From Alloalcanivorax profundimaris (GTDB taxonomy: Bacteria > Pseudomonadota > Gammaproteobacteria > Pseudomonadales > Alcanivoracaceae): DNA of 64,000 bases. Within the stretch, counting starts at the first letter, position 1, and the number at the start of each line of letters is the position of its first letter. The stretch lies in the NCBI RefSeq assembly GCF_015265435.1, contig NZ_JABJWH010000001.1:62001-126000 (forward strand), read 5' to 3'. The notes under the pieces were generated by a model. The model saw only the letters and a list, made by a program, of their open reading frames with translations, was not told where the DNA came from and did no database searches. Position numbers and translations under genes: made by a program. Shown here in pieces: positions 40,390 through 48,997 of this stretch.

Positions 40390-42219
40390 CTAGAGGCGGT
40401 ATTCACCACCGTCGATGGCTTGCTGGATCTCCGGTGTGAGGGGCTGGTAGCGGTGCTCGCCGGGCAGCAGCACGTAGACCGGGTCGTCCACCCGCTCCAG
40501 ATCGTACTTCTCTTCCTTCAGCGTGTTTTTCTGGTGCTTGAAGGTGCCAGTGGTTTCCACGCCGCCGTCGGTGACGCGCAGGAACACCGGGATCGCGTAG
40601 GGCGGCAGCTCGCGGCCCAGGTAGGCACTCAGGCCGGCCCAGTCCGCTTCGCCGTGGGGCCGGTCCAGGCGCAACTCCGCCATGCCGGCGCGGCCGTCGG
40701 TGGCGGGGATTTCCACGCCGTAGACCACGGATTCGACGATCTGCTCGAAGCCGTCCAGGATCTGCTCCACTTCGGTGGTGGAGACGTTTTCGCCTTTCCA
40801 GCGGAAGGTGTCGCCCAGGCGGTCCACGAACTGGGCGTGGCGGAAGCCGATGTCGCGCATCATGTCGCCGGTGTTGAACCAAGCGTCGCCTTTCTTGAAC
40901 GCGTCCCGAAAGATCGATTTCTCGGTTTTTTCCGGGTCGGTGTAACCGTCGAACGGGGTCTTCTCGGTGATCTCGCCGAGCATCAGGCCGGCTTCGCCTT
41001 TGTTCACCCTGATCATGTGGCCGTTCTTGTCGCGCACCGGCTGGTCGGCTTCCTTGTCGTACTTGACGATGGCGTAGCCTACCGGCGAGAAGCCCACGGT
41101 GTTGTCGAAGTTGAACACATTGGTGAACGCCACGTTGCTTTCCGAGGCGGTGTAGAACTCCGCCACGCGATCGATATCGAAGCGCTTCTTGAAGGCTTTC
41201 CAGATGCCGGGGCGCAGGCCGTTGCCGACGATGGTGCGCACCGGGTTATCGGCGTCGTCCGGTTTTTCCGGCTGCTCGTGCAGGTAGCGGCACAGCTCGC
41301 CCACGTAGCCGAAGGCGGTGCAGTCATGGCGGCGCACGTCCTGCCAGAAACGGCTGGCGGAGAAGCGCCGGGCCAGCACCAGGCCGCCGCGCCCGGCGAT
41401 CACCGAGGCCCAGCACACCACCAGGCCGGTGGCGTGGTAGAACGGCAGGGTGCAGTAAAGCCGGTCGTGGGCGTCCAGACGCACCGAGGAAAAACCAAAC
41501 CCGCCGTAGGCTTTTTCCCAGCGGCCGTGGTTGAACACCACCGCCTTGGGGAGGCCGGTGGTGCCGGAGGTATAGATGTAAAAAAGCGGATCGCGCAAAA
41601 ACGTCCGCTGGCTGCTGGCCGGGTTATCGCTGGCGCGATGGCGGATCGCCTCGGCCAGGTTCACATAGCCCTCCGGGGCCTCGCCCGGGTCCGCCAGGGT
41701 GTCGTGGTCGGCGAAGTAGAGAAAATGTTCCTTCAGATCCAGCCGGTCGCGCACCTCACGGATCGCCGCCACCTGCTCGGCGCCGATGATCGCCGCCTTG
41801 GGCGCCACCAGATTGAAGCTGTGCACCAGCACCTTGCCACGCTGGGAGGTATTGAGCAGCGCCGCGCACACGCCCAGCTTGGCGCAGCCGATCACCGTGG
41901 CCAGCAGCTCCGGCCGGTTCTCCAGGTTCACCGCCACGGTGTCGCCCTTTTGCAGGCCGATGGCGGCCAGATAATCGGCGATGCGATTGGCCCAGCCGTT
42001 CAGGGTGGCGTAGGTGAAGGCGCGCTCGTCCTGGATCAGGGCGATGCCCGCCGGATGCTCCGCCGCCACCCGCTCGATGGCCACCCCGAGCCCCACCGGG
42101 CGGCGGGTATCGGTGAGCTTGCCCAGGCGCGCGCCCTTGATCAGAGCGGGCAGATTGCCGACCACCTCCGGCACCTTGGTGAGCAGCTTGGGCAGAGTAA
42201 TAACGTCCCCATGACGCAT
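40390..42219 (-). CDS. long-chain acyl-CoA synthetase, FATP/SLC27-like
   Basis: A 609-residue AMP-forming ligase that would activate fatty acids to acyl-CoA. The AMP/P-loop motif is YIYTSGTTGLPKAVVFNHGRW; TVGFSPVGYAIVKYD and WFNTGDMMRDIGFRHAQFVDRLGDTFRWKGENVSTTEVE-type segments contain the adenylation and hinge motifs. The layout resembles the fatty-acid-transport-protein subgroup, which couples uptake with activation, rather than classical FadD. It sits between two TRAP permease paralogues, convergent with one and divergent from the other, which is the main clue to the transported substrate. GGGAAA lies just before the ATG. Confidence 0.87.
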   Translation of the reverse strand: MRHGDVITLPKLLTKVPEVVGNLPALIKGARLGKLTDTRRPVGLGVAIERVAAEHPAGIALIQDERAFTYATLNGWANRIADYLAAIGLQKGDTVAVNLENRPELLATVIGCAKLGVCAALLNTSQRGKVLVHSFNLVAPKAAIIGAEQVAAIREVRDRLDLKEHFLYFADHDTLADPGEAPEGYVNLAEAIRHRASDNPASSQRTFLRDPLFYIYTSGTTGLPKAVVFNHGRWEKAYGGFGFSSVRLDAHDRLYCTLPFYHATGLVVCWASVIAGRGGLVLARRFSASRFWQDVRRHDCTAFGYVGELCRYLHEQPEKPDDADNPVRTIVGNGLRPGIWKAFKKRFDIDRVAEFYTASESNVAFTNVFNFDNTVGFSPVGYAIVKYDKEADQPVRDKNGHMIRVNKGEAGLMLGEITEKTPFDGYTDPEKTEKSIFRDAFKKGDAWFNTGDMMRDIGFRHAQFVDRLGDTFRWKGENVSTTEVEQILDGFEQIVESVVYGVEIPATDGRAGMAELRLDRPHGEADWAGLSAYLGRELPPYAIPVFLRVTDGGVETTGTFKHQKNTLKEEKYDLERVDDPVYVLLPGEHRYQPLTPEIQQAIDGGEYRL

Positions 42220-42404
42220 GGCGTTTCCCCATTTCTTGTTGTGTCGTGGATGGCGTTGACCCTTTGAACGGCCGCCGGGGGTAACTCGGTCAATCGCTTC
42301 ATTGCGGCGTTGGGGACGAAGCTATAGCATGAAAGTTTATAGTTGTACACATAGCAAAAAGACGACAATAAAAACCGATAACGATAAAAACAAGGACCCT
42401 CTTC

Positions 42405-44753
42405 ATGGAGAAACGGACCCCGACCTTCCTGCGCCGCTCGCCGCAGGAATGGCTCTCCTCGCTGCCCGTGCTTCTGCTGCTCCTGGTGGTGGTGTTTCTG
42501 TCCTCCGGGCAGATCATTCATTCGCAGATGCTGAAGATCGGCGAGAACACCTGGGAAGAGTATTTCCTGCTGCGCACCGCCGGCCTGACGCCGGCGCCGG
42601 AGTGCGACCGCGACCCGAACATCGACCAGCGCGTCAACGAGATCGCCGAGAAACGCAAGGCGGAAGCGGACTCCGACCCGCTCGGCGATCTGCTTGGCGG
42701 CGGCGCCGTGAACCGGGACGCGATTCGCGACTCCCTGCTCGCCACCCGCGCCAATTGCCGCGCCAAGTGGGACCGCTACCAGACCGTGCAGGACAAGGTC
42801 ACCCCCAGCGTGGTGGCGTTCCGCAATATCGAGGGTGGCATCGCCACCCTGGTGGCCACCCTGGGGGACTACAAGCGCTTGCTGCTCGCCCTGCTGCTGC
42901 TGATCTGCGCGGCCACCACCACCTTCCAGCGCCACCACATCGCCCTGCGCCCCTCGCGTACCCGCAAGGACCATCTGATTTCCAGCCTCGCCCAGGTGGT
43001 GTCCAATTCGCTGCTGCTGATCTCGGCGCTGGTCTATCGCGGTTCGGACCTGCGCGCCGCCCAGGCCGGCGTCACCGTGGACGCGCTCTATCTGCATTCG
43101 GTGTGGATCGCCGGTTTCGCCATTCTCACCGCCGCCGCCGTCTATCAGCTGGTACGCCCGCCGCGCGGCCTGGAAGAAGGCGGTTCCTGGGGCAAGGCGC
43201 TGCTCACCATTCCGCTGTTCAGCTTCATGTGCATCTCGGCGTCGATCCAGTTCTACGGCCAGGGTTATTTCCACGGCGTCAGCGTCTACATGAACATGAT
43301 GATGGAGCTCTCCACCCTGTTCCTGAATCTGGCGCTGTACATCTGGATCGGCATGATGCTCAAGCAGACCCGGCTCACCCACATCGTGTTCGACGTGATG
43401 CGGCCCTGGAATCTGTCGCCAGAATTAATGTGCGTGGTGGTGCTCGCCTTCGCCGCCGTGCTCACCGCCTATACCGGCGCCTCCGGCATCTTCGTGATCG
43501 CCGCCGGCGCCACCATCTACCGGGAACTGATCCGCGTCGGCGCGCGCAAGCAGCTGGCCCTGGCGGCCACCGCCATGTCCGGTTCCATGGGCGTGGTGTT
43601 GCGGCCCTGCCTGATCGTGGTGGTGATCGCCGCGCTCAACAAGAACGTGACCACCGCGGAGATGTTCTCCGCCGGCGGCAAGGTGTTCCTGCTCAGCCTG
43701 CTGGTGTTCTTTATCTACAGCCAGTTCGCGCGCACCACGCCGGCGCGCATCGCGCCCTTCGGCAAAGCGCTGCCCGCCAGCCTCAAGCGCATGGTGCCAT
43801 TGATGCCCTACGGCATCGTGGTGGGCGCCGTGGCGCTGTTCTTCAACGACCTGCTGGCCCGCCAGCTGGACGAGTTCTCCGCGCCCATCATCCTGCCGGT
43901 AATGCTGCTCGCGATTCTGATCTACGAGAAATTCAGCCGCCACGTGGTGCATCTGTGCGCCCTGTTCATGGTGGCCATGCTGGTGTTGTCCTGGCAGGGC
44001 GTGTGGGAGGGCTATCAGGCGCTCACCGCCGTCGGCGACGGCGCTCTGCCCGCCAGCGCTCTGCCAGGAAGCATGGCACCCCAGGAACTGGAAGCCGCCC
44101 TGTGGAGCGACTTCTGGCGCAACCTGCTGTTCATGGTGTTCCTGCTGGTCACCTACCTGGTGCCCGGCGACCGGGACCCGCACTACGCGCCGGAGGAAGG
44201 CGTGGCGGAGAACTTCGAGGGCTCCATGCGCTTCGCCACCTCGGAGACCACCGGCCACATCGGCGCGCTGCTCATGCTGATGGCCATGTCCATGGGTGCC
44301 GCCGGCATCATCGAGCGCTCCGGCGTGCTGGAGGCGCTGCCGGAAACCTTCGGCTCGATCTGGATCGCCGCCGGCTTCTTCGTGGTGGCCCTGGTGCTGG
44401 TGGGCATGTTCATCGACCCGCTCGGCGCGGTGATTCTGGTGAACGCCGCCATGGCGCCCATGGCCGAAGCCAATGGCATCAGCTCGCTGCACTTCTGGAT
44501 GATCGCCCTGGTGGCTTTCGAGCTCGGTTACCTGACGCCACCAGTGGCGCTCAACCATCTATTGACGCGACAGGTGGTGGGCGACGACGAAGTGGAAAGC
44601 GCCAAGCTCAAGACCGGCAGCTTCTTCCGCCGCTACGAGAAGTTCCTGCTGCCCATAAGCGTGATGCTCACGGCGCTGCTGATCATCGCCTTCCTGCCGT
44701 TGATCTCCGATACCGTGCACGGTTGGTTGTTCCAGCGCATCGAGGCGGGCTGA
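42405..44753 (+). CDS. fused TRAP-type transporter permease 2 (DctQ-DctM-like)
   Basis: A 782-residue paralogue of permease 1 with the same architecture: N-terminal EWLSSLP.LLLLLVVVFLSSG helix, periplasmic loop with two Cys, then DctM-like halves (TAYTGASGIFVIAAGATIY; LVAFELGYLTPPVALNHLL). The 3' ends of the two genes are nearly identical at the DNA level in places, suggesting a fairly recent duplication or gene conversion. No binding-protein gene accompanies it directly; it may share SBP-A, -B or -C. AAGGA precedes the ATG. The 185-bp upstream region, divergent from the acyl-CoA synthetase, is AT-rich and probably holds both promoters. Confidence 0.82.
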   Translation: MEKRTPTFLRRSPQEWLSSLPVLLLLLVVVFLSSGQIIHSQMLKIGENTWEEYFLLRTAGLTPAPECDRDPNIDQRVNEIAEKRKAEADSDPLGDLLGGGAVNRDAIRDSLLATRANCRAKWDRYQTVQDKVTPSVVAFRNIEGGIATLVATLGDYKRLLLALLLLICAATTTFQRHHIALRPSRTRKDHLISSLAQVVSNSLLLISALVYRGSDLRAAQAGVTVDALYLHSVWIAGFAILTAAAVYQLVRPPRGLEEGGSWGKALLTIPLFSFMCISASIQFYGQGYFHGVSVYMNMMMELSTLFLNLALYIWIGMMLKQTRLTHIVFDVMRPWNLSPELMCVVVLAFAAVLTAYTGASGIFVIAAGATIYRELIRVGARKQLALAATAMSGSMGVVLRPCLIVVVIAALNKNVTTAEMFSAGGKVFLLSLLVFFIYSQFARTTPARIAPFGKALPASLKRMVPLMPYGIVVGAVALFFNDLLARQLDEFSAPIILPVMLLAILIYEKFSRHVVHLCALFMVAMLVLSWQGVWEGYQALTAVGDGALPASALPGSMAPQELEAALWSDFWRNLLFMVFLLVTYLVPGDRDPHYAPEEGVAENFEGSMRFATSETTGHIGALLMLMAMSMGAAGIIERSGVLEALPETFGSIWIAAGFFVVALVLVGMFIDPLGAVILVNAAMAPMAEANGISSLHFWMIALVAFELGYLTPPVALNHLLTRQVVGDDEVESAKLKTGSFFRRYEKFLLPISVMLTALLIIAFLPLISDTVHGWLFQRIEAG

Positions 44754-44776
44754 AACCATCGCGGCTGAAACGATAC

Positions 44777-44804
44777 CCCCGGGCGGGTTTTCTCCGGCCC
44801 GGGG
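44777..44804 (+). terminator. hairpin after TRAP permease 2
   Basis: CCCCGGGC and GCCCGGGG form an 8-bp stem with a ~12-nt loop, then ATATTG; the U-tract is poor. A partial REP arm (ATCGCGGCTGAAA, 44758-44770) precedes it. Confidence 0.5.
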
Positions 44805-44852
44805 ATATTGGATACTCTCGTGACAATGTCATCCAGCCGACACGAGGTCGCC

Positions 44853-45008
44853 ATGAACCGCCCGGAACCCCAGCGTGCCGGAGGCCGCCCCACCGAGCCC
44901 CTGCCCAAGTCCTTCAAACCGGCGCTGACCCTGCTCGGCGTCCTGTTCCTGGTTACCGCCGGCACCGCCGTGGCCGCCGCGGTGGTGGACCGCCTGATCT
45001 ACGGCTGA
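44853..45008 (+). CDS. small single-pass membrane protein
   Basis: A 51-residue protein (MNRPEPQRAGGRPTEPLPKS, then the helix ALTLLGVLFLVTAGTAVAAAVV, ending DRLIYG). GAGGT lies about seven bases before this ATG; two longer starts lack a site. It ends three bases before the PilZ gene, so the two are likely cotranscribed. Function unknown. Confidence 0.55.
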   Translation: MNRPEPQRAGGRPTEPLPKSFKPALTLLGVLFLVTAGTAVAAAVVDRLIYG

Positions 45009-45011
45009 ACC

Positions 45012-45359
45012 ATGGCGACTCGGAAAGAACACCGCCATCACCCCCGCCATCGCGCCCCTCGCGGCGTCGCCCTGACGCTGCGCCGCGAGGCCGGCGACGA
45101 TGAGGAGCCACTGCACCTGCTGTGCCGGGACGTATCCCGCAATGGCCTGGGCGTCGCCTTTCCCCACCCCATTACCCCGGACACCGACGTGGAAATCTGG
45201 GTGGCCCTGCCGGAGCGGCCCGCGCCGCTGCACCTGTTCGGCACCGTGGCCTGGTGCGCCGCGCCGCTCGGCCACTGGCGCGCCGGCATCGCCCTGAACC
45301 TGGAACGCGGCGACGGCGGTGCCTGGGAGGCCCGCTTCAACGGCCCGGACCCGCAATGA
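45012..45359 (+). CDS. PilZ-domain protein (putative c-di-GMP receptor)
   Basis: A 115-residue protein with the two c-di-GMP-binding signatures of PilZ: an Arg cluster of RxxxR type near the N-terminus (RHHPRHRAPR) and D-x-S-x-x-G (DVSRNGLG). It consists of little more than the PilZ barrel. The cellulose synthesis cluster at the window's right end is a plausible c-di-GMP-controlled process in the same cell, but no direct link is shown. The stop overlaps the next gene (ATGA). Confidence 0.8.
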   Translation: MATRKEHRHHPRHRAPRGVALTLRREAGDDEEPLHLLCRDVSRNGLGVAFPHPITPDTDVEIWVALPERPAPLHLFGTVAWCAAPLGHWRAGIALNLERGDGGAWEARFNGPDPQ

Positions 45360-46096
45360 GCGGCGCCGGCGACCGTCCCCTGTTCGGGCGCGGCGATCGC
45401 TACCAGAGCCATCGCCCGGATTACCCGCCGGCCCTGTTCGCCGCCCTCGCGGGCCAGGCCCCCGGCCAACGTCGCGCGCTGGATCTGGGCTGCGGCAGCG
45501 GCCAGGCCTGCCGCGCCCTGGAGCCCCATTTCCAGCGGGTGCTGGGCATCGACGCAAGCCTGGATCAGGTGCGCGCCGCCCCGCCCGGCGCCAGCCGCTA
45601 TCTGGTGGCCCGCGCCGACGCCCTGCCCCTGGCCGACGGCGGGCTGGATCTGATCACCGTGGCCCAGGCGCTGCACTGGTTCCCGCTGCCCGGCTTCTTC
45701 CACGAAGCCGGCCGGGTGCTGCGGCCCGACGGCCTGCTGGCGATCATCAGTTACGGGCTGTGCACCGTGGAGGGGCTGGAGGGCCTGGTGGAGGATTTCC
45801 ACGACCGGGTGCTGCGGCCCTGGTGGCCGGCGGCCCGCTGGCAGGTGATCGACGGCTACCGCAGCATCACCCTGCCCTGGCCGGAGCGGACGGTGGCGGC
45901 GCCGGAGGCCATCGAGCGCCGCTGGACCTGGCGGGACATGGTCGGTTACCTGGATACCTGGTCGGCGCTGGTGAAAGCCCGCGCCGCCGGCAAGGACCCG
46001 CTGGTGACGTTTCTGCCGTTGCTGCGGGCACGCTGGGGCGAACAGGAAAGGACCGTGCGCTGGCCGCTCCGCCTGCGCTGCTGCGCGCGGCCTTGA
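45356..46096 (+). CDS. class I SAM-dependent methyltransferase
   Basis: A 246-residue protein with SAM motif I (ALDLGCGSGQACRAL), motif II-like LGIDASLDQV and the ALHWFP motif seen in the small-molecule methyltransferase group related to yeast Tmt1/trans-aconitate enzymes. The start at 45356 overlaps the PilZ stop. The substrate is unknown. Confidence 0.8.
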   Translation: MSGAGDRPLFGRGDRYQSHRPDYPPALFAALAGQAPGQRRALDLGCGSGQACRALEPHFQRVLGIDASLDQVRAAPPGASRYLVARADALPLADGGLDLITVAQALHWFPLPGFFHEAGRVLRPDGLLAIISYGLCTVEGLEGLVEDFHDRVLRPWWPAARWQVIDGYRSITLPWPERTVAAPEAIERRWTWRDMVGYLDTWSALVKARAAGKDPLVTFLPLLRARWGEQERTVRWPLRLRCCARP

Positions 46097-46113
46097 GGCG
46101 CCGTGCCGGCATC

Positions 46114-46187
46114 ATCGCGACTGAAGCGGAACGCCGCCCGCTCGCTCCTACAAAGGCCCGCACTGTAGGAGCGACTTCAGTCGCGAT
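46114..46187. repeat. REP-type palindrome with 15-nt stem insert
   Basis: Arm 2 is the standard GTAGGAGCGACTTCAGTCGC. Arm 1 carries CGGAACGCCGCCCGC inserted between GACTGAAG and TCGCTCCTAC. Nearly the same insert recurs in the REP at 55.9 kb. The element abuts the HIT gene's stop codon. Confidence 0.8.
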
Positions 46188-46637
46188 TCAGGATTTGGGG
46201 AAATGCTCGGCGAGCAGGCCGGCCAGCCGGTCCAGCCGGTTGCGGCGCTTGGCCAGGCCGAAGATATTCATCATGCGGGTGCCCCAGGTCAGGGCCGTGG
46301 CCAGGGTGTCGCCACCCCGGCGCGGGATCACGTGCACGTGCACATGGGGCACGTGCTGGTTGGCCTCGCGGCCGTCGTTGACGATCACGTTGTGGGCCAG
46401 CACATCCAGGCCGGCCCGCTTCTGGGCGCGGATGGTGCGCCGCGCCAGTTCGAACAGGTGGGCGGTGAGGTCCGGCGACAGCTCCTGCAGCAACGCGTGG
46501 TGCTCCACCGGAATCACCAGGCAGTGCGCCTCGCGCACCGGGAACAGATCCAGCAGCACCATGGCCCGCTCGTCGCGGTACACCACGCTGCCGGGCAACT
46601 CACCGGCGAGGATGCGACAAAAGACGCAATCGGTCAC
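46188..46637 (-). CDS. HIT-family nucleotide hydrolase/transferase
   Basis: A 149-residue protein with the histidine triad HVPHVHVHVIPR, an N-terminal CVFCRI zinc-type motif, and HNVIVNDG. HIT enzymes hydrolyse AMP-lysine-type or dinucleotide substrates. It overlaps the upstream membrane-protein gene by four bases (ATGA). Confidence 0.92.
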   Translation of the reverse strand: MTDCVFCRILAGELPGSVVYRDERAMVLLDLFPVREAHCLVIPVEHHALLQELSPDLTAHLFELARRTIRAQKRAGLDVLAHNVIVNDGREANQHVPHVHVHVIPRRGGDTLATALTWGTRMMNIFGLAKRRNRLDRLAGLLAEHFPKS

Positions 46638-46999
46638 TCCACCTCCGCGTCACCGTCATCGTAGGGCCCCGGGCCGTACTTGCGATGGCGCCGCCACAGC
46701 TCCGCCAGCGCCACCAGCAACGCCACCACCACCATGGCCAGCAGCGGGCCACCGGCGCGCCAGGAACTCATTTCCTCCTGGAACAGGCCGTCGAACAGGG
46801 CCGCCACCCAGGCCGGCGCCAACTGGCCATGCTCCGGGGACACCGACCAGGGCGTCAACAGGAAAGCGGCGCTCACCGCGCGCAGCGGCAGACGCACCGA
46901 GGTCATGAACGGCCGGGTGATGTACCACAGCACGAACAGCACCCCCACACTACCCAGCAAATAGGCGAACCATCCCCACATATAGGCTTTCGTCGTCAC
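46634..46999 (-). CDS. conserved two-helix membrane protein
   Basis: A 121-residue protein with helices at the N-terminus (WFAYLLGSVGVLFVLWYI) and near the C-terminus (GGPLLAMVVVALLVALAEL), separated by a region with TPWSVSPEHGQLAPAW, and an acidic tail. The start is GTG at 46999, preceded by TTGGAG with five-base spacing; ATG six codons later has no such site. It lies in a minus-strand group ycgL-ycgN-this-HIT. Function unknown. Confidence 0.75.
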   Translation of the reverse strand: MTTKAYMWGWFAYLLGSVGVLFVLWYITRPFMTSVRLPLRAVSAAFLLTPWSVSPEHGQLAPAWVAALFDGLFQEEMSSWRAGGPLLAMVVVALLVALAELWRRHRKYGPGPYDDGDAEVE

Positions 47000-47028
47000 G
47001 ATTACTCCAAAATTCGATCGGGGCGGCG

Positions 47029-47466
47029 TTAGCCCACCCAGTGAACAATATGCTCTTCCAGGTCGTCCTCGGCCACCCCCCGCTCGGACACCACCCGGCC
47101 GGTCACGCTGATGCCCGCCTCGCGCACCGACTCGGCGCGACCGGAAATCAACGGATGCCAGGCGGCCAACGGCAGACCGTTGGCGCGGCGCCGGTAGGCG
47201 CAGGTGGCGGGCAGCCAGCCAAAATGCCGCGCCACCTGGGGGGTCACCGGCATGCAGTCGGGCACGTAGCGCTGGCGTTCCGGGTATACGGTGCACCGGC
47301 AGTCGGCCTGGTCCAGATAGGCGCAAGCCACGTCGGTGAAAGCCACCTCGCCGCTGTCCTCGTCCTGAAGTTTAACCAGACAACAGCGTCCACAGCCATC
47401 GCAAAGCGCTTCCCATTCGTCCTCGTCCAGGTCTTCCAGCGGCAATTCCCAGAAACGCTCACGCAT
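47029..47466 (-). CDS. ycgN: YcgN-family cysteine cluster protein
   Basis: A 145-residue protein with Cys pairs CDGCGRCC, an internal ADCRC and later PDCMP and ATCAY, fitting the YkgJ/YcgN zinc- or iron-chelating family. Biochemical role unknown. It overlaps ycgL by eight bases. Confidence 0.9.
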   Translation of the reverse strand: MRERFWELPLEDLDEDEWEALCDGCGRCCLVKLQDEDSGEVAFTDVACAYLDQADCRCTVYPERQRYVPDCMPVTPQVARHFGWLPATCAYRRRANGLPLAAWHPLISGRAESVREAGISVTGRVVSERGVAEDDLEEHIVHWVG

Positions 47467-47761
47467 GGCGAGGGCGATCCGGGTGGCCCTCGGCCAGGTA
47501 CAGGTCCTCGTCCGGCGGCGGCGGCATCTGCAGGTAGAAGCCCTGCTCGCGGATCCGCGCCATCACCTCGTCCACCCCGGCGCGGGCCAGCGGGCGGCGC
47601 GGGTCGAGAATCATGTCGGTGACATGGCGCGGCGCGCCGAACTGGTTGATCAGCGCCTCCGGCAGATCCTTGAGGCCCTTGGCGCGCTCCACGTACAGGT
47701 ACATGCCGTCCCGGCGCGGACTCTTGTAGATGGAACAGAACAGTTTGCCTTCCAGGGTCAT
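47459..47761 (-). CDS. ycgL: YcgL-domain protein
   Basis: A 100-residue protein with the conserved [17 protein letters not shown] start and [16 protein letters not shown] end of the YcgL family. Function unresolved. It lies between rnd and ycgN, a conserved arrangement in gammaproteobacteria. Confidence 0.92.
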   Translation of the reverse strand: MTLEGKLFCSIYKSPRRDGMYLYVERAKGLKDLPEALINQFGAPRHVTDMILDPRRPLARAGVDEVMARIREQGFYLQMPPPPDEDLYLAEGHPDRPRHA

Positions 47762-47768
47762 GACGGTC

Positions 47769-48842
47769 TCACAGTGATTCGAGCAAAGGCCGGGCCACCA
47801 GGTCGTGGCGCCAGCCGGTAAGGGGTTCGGGCAGCCGCTCCGGATCGCGCACCAGCGCTTCCAGCCAGCGCCGGCGCACCAGCACGTCGGGCTTGAGCGC
47901 CAGGTCGTCGGCGATCCGCGATACCTCCTCGCGCAGCCTCTTCACGGTCTGGCGCTGGGCCGGCTCCAGGGGCCCGGGCAGCGGCGCCGGCGGCGTCGCC
48001 CCGGCGGCGTCCGAGGCCAGCGCCAACACCGTGTCGCCGTCCCGGCGGATCGCCTTGGGGTGCATGCCCAGCTCGCGCAGCCTCTCCCGGGACAGCGAGC
48101 GCGCCCGGCACAGATCCAACAGGGTATTGTCGCGCAGCACGAAGCCCTTGGGCAGATCCCGCTCCCGGGCGGTGTCCTCGCGCCACTGGGCGAGCGCCTC
48201 CAGCACCGCCAGCTCCTGGCCGCGCAGCGCCCCGGCGCCCTTCACCTGGCGCCAGGCGTCGCCGGGCTCGGCGCGCTTCAGAGCGTCCTCGCGCAACCGC
48301 GCGCACTCCTCGTCCCACCAGGCCGCCCGGCCCAGCCGCGTAAGATCCTCGCGCAGGCCCTCGGCCAACTCCGGCAGATACTTCACGTCGTCCTCGGCGT
48401 AACGCAACTGCTCCTCGCTGAGCGGCCGTTTGAGCCAGTCGGTCCGGGTGGCGCCCTTGGGCAGGCTCACGCCCATGCGGCTCTCCACCAGCCGCTGATA
48501 GCTGAGCTGCATGTCCTCGCCGGTGAGCGCGGCGGCGATCTGGGTATCCTCCACCGCCGCCGGATAGGCCCCGGAAAACGCCGCCAGGGCTTCCAGATCC
48601 TCCGAACAGGCGTGCATCACCAGCGGCCGGTCCGCCAGCGCCGGCGCCAGATCCGCCGCCGCCACCCGGGTGGTGTCGATCAGGCGGATCGCCTCGCCGT
48701 CATGCACCTGCACCAGCGCCAGACGCGGGTAGTAGGTGCGCTCGCGCATGAATTCCGTGTCCAGGTAAAGCGGCGCCCCGGCGGGCAGGCGGGCGGTCCA
48801 TTCCCCCAGCGCCTCGGCGCTGTCGCACCAGATATAGGTCAT
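47769..48842 (-). CDS. rnd: ribonuclease D
   Basis: A 3'-to-5' exoribonuclease for tRNA maturation, about 357 residues. DEDD motifs: [14 protein letters not shown] (Exo I), [10 protein letters not shown] (Exo II) and YAEDDVKYL (Exo III), followed by two HRDC domains. The start [10 protein letters not shown] at 48842 is preferred because a start 11 codons upstream adds non-conserved residues. Confidence 0.94.
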   Translation of the reverse strand: MTYIWCDSAEALGEWTARLPAGAPLYLDTEFMRERTYYPRLALVQVHDGEAIRLIDTTRVAAADLAPALADRPLVMHACSEDLEALAAFSGAYPAAVEDTQIAAALTGEDMQLSYQRLVESRMGVSLPKGATRTDWLKRPLSEEQLRYAEDDVKYLPELAEGLREDLTRLGRAAWWDEECARLREDALKRAEPGDAWRQVKGAGALRGQELAVLEALAQWREDTARERDLPKGFVLRDNTLLDLCRARSLSRERLRELGMHPKAIRRDGDTVLALASDAAGATPPAPLPGPLEPAQRQTVKRLREEVSRIADDLALKPDVLVRRRWLEALVRDPERLPEPLTGWRHDLVARPLLESL

Positions 48843-48952
48843 GTCGATCCATGGCTTGCCAATGATCCCGCGCATTATACGGATCGGAGCCGCCCCCCGA
48901 AACGCGGCTCATGGCAGGCGCCTTGCCGGCAAACCGTATTGCTTATGCATAC

Positions 48953-48975
48953 TTAATCGGATATTTTCCGATTAA
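48953..48975. promoter_or_regulatory. palindrome in the AbiEi/AbiEii promoter (probable AbiEi operator)
   Basis: TTAATCGGA and TCCGATTAA are perfect 9-bp inverted arms with a 5-nt AT spacer, 23 bp before the AbiEi start, in a sharply AT-rich stretch. AbiEi antitoxins are known to bind inverted repeats in their own promoter; this is the best candidate. Confidence 0.7.
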
Positions 48976-48997
48976 TCAATCAAATATTTCAATTCAT

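Noticed and set aside
42302-45103. Alternative plus-strand frame over TRAP permease 2
   Set aside because: Arg/Pro/Ala-rich with no membrane segments; the overlapping frame has clear transporter motifs.
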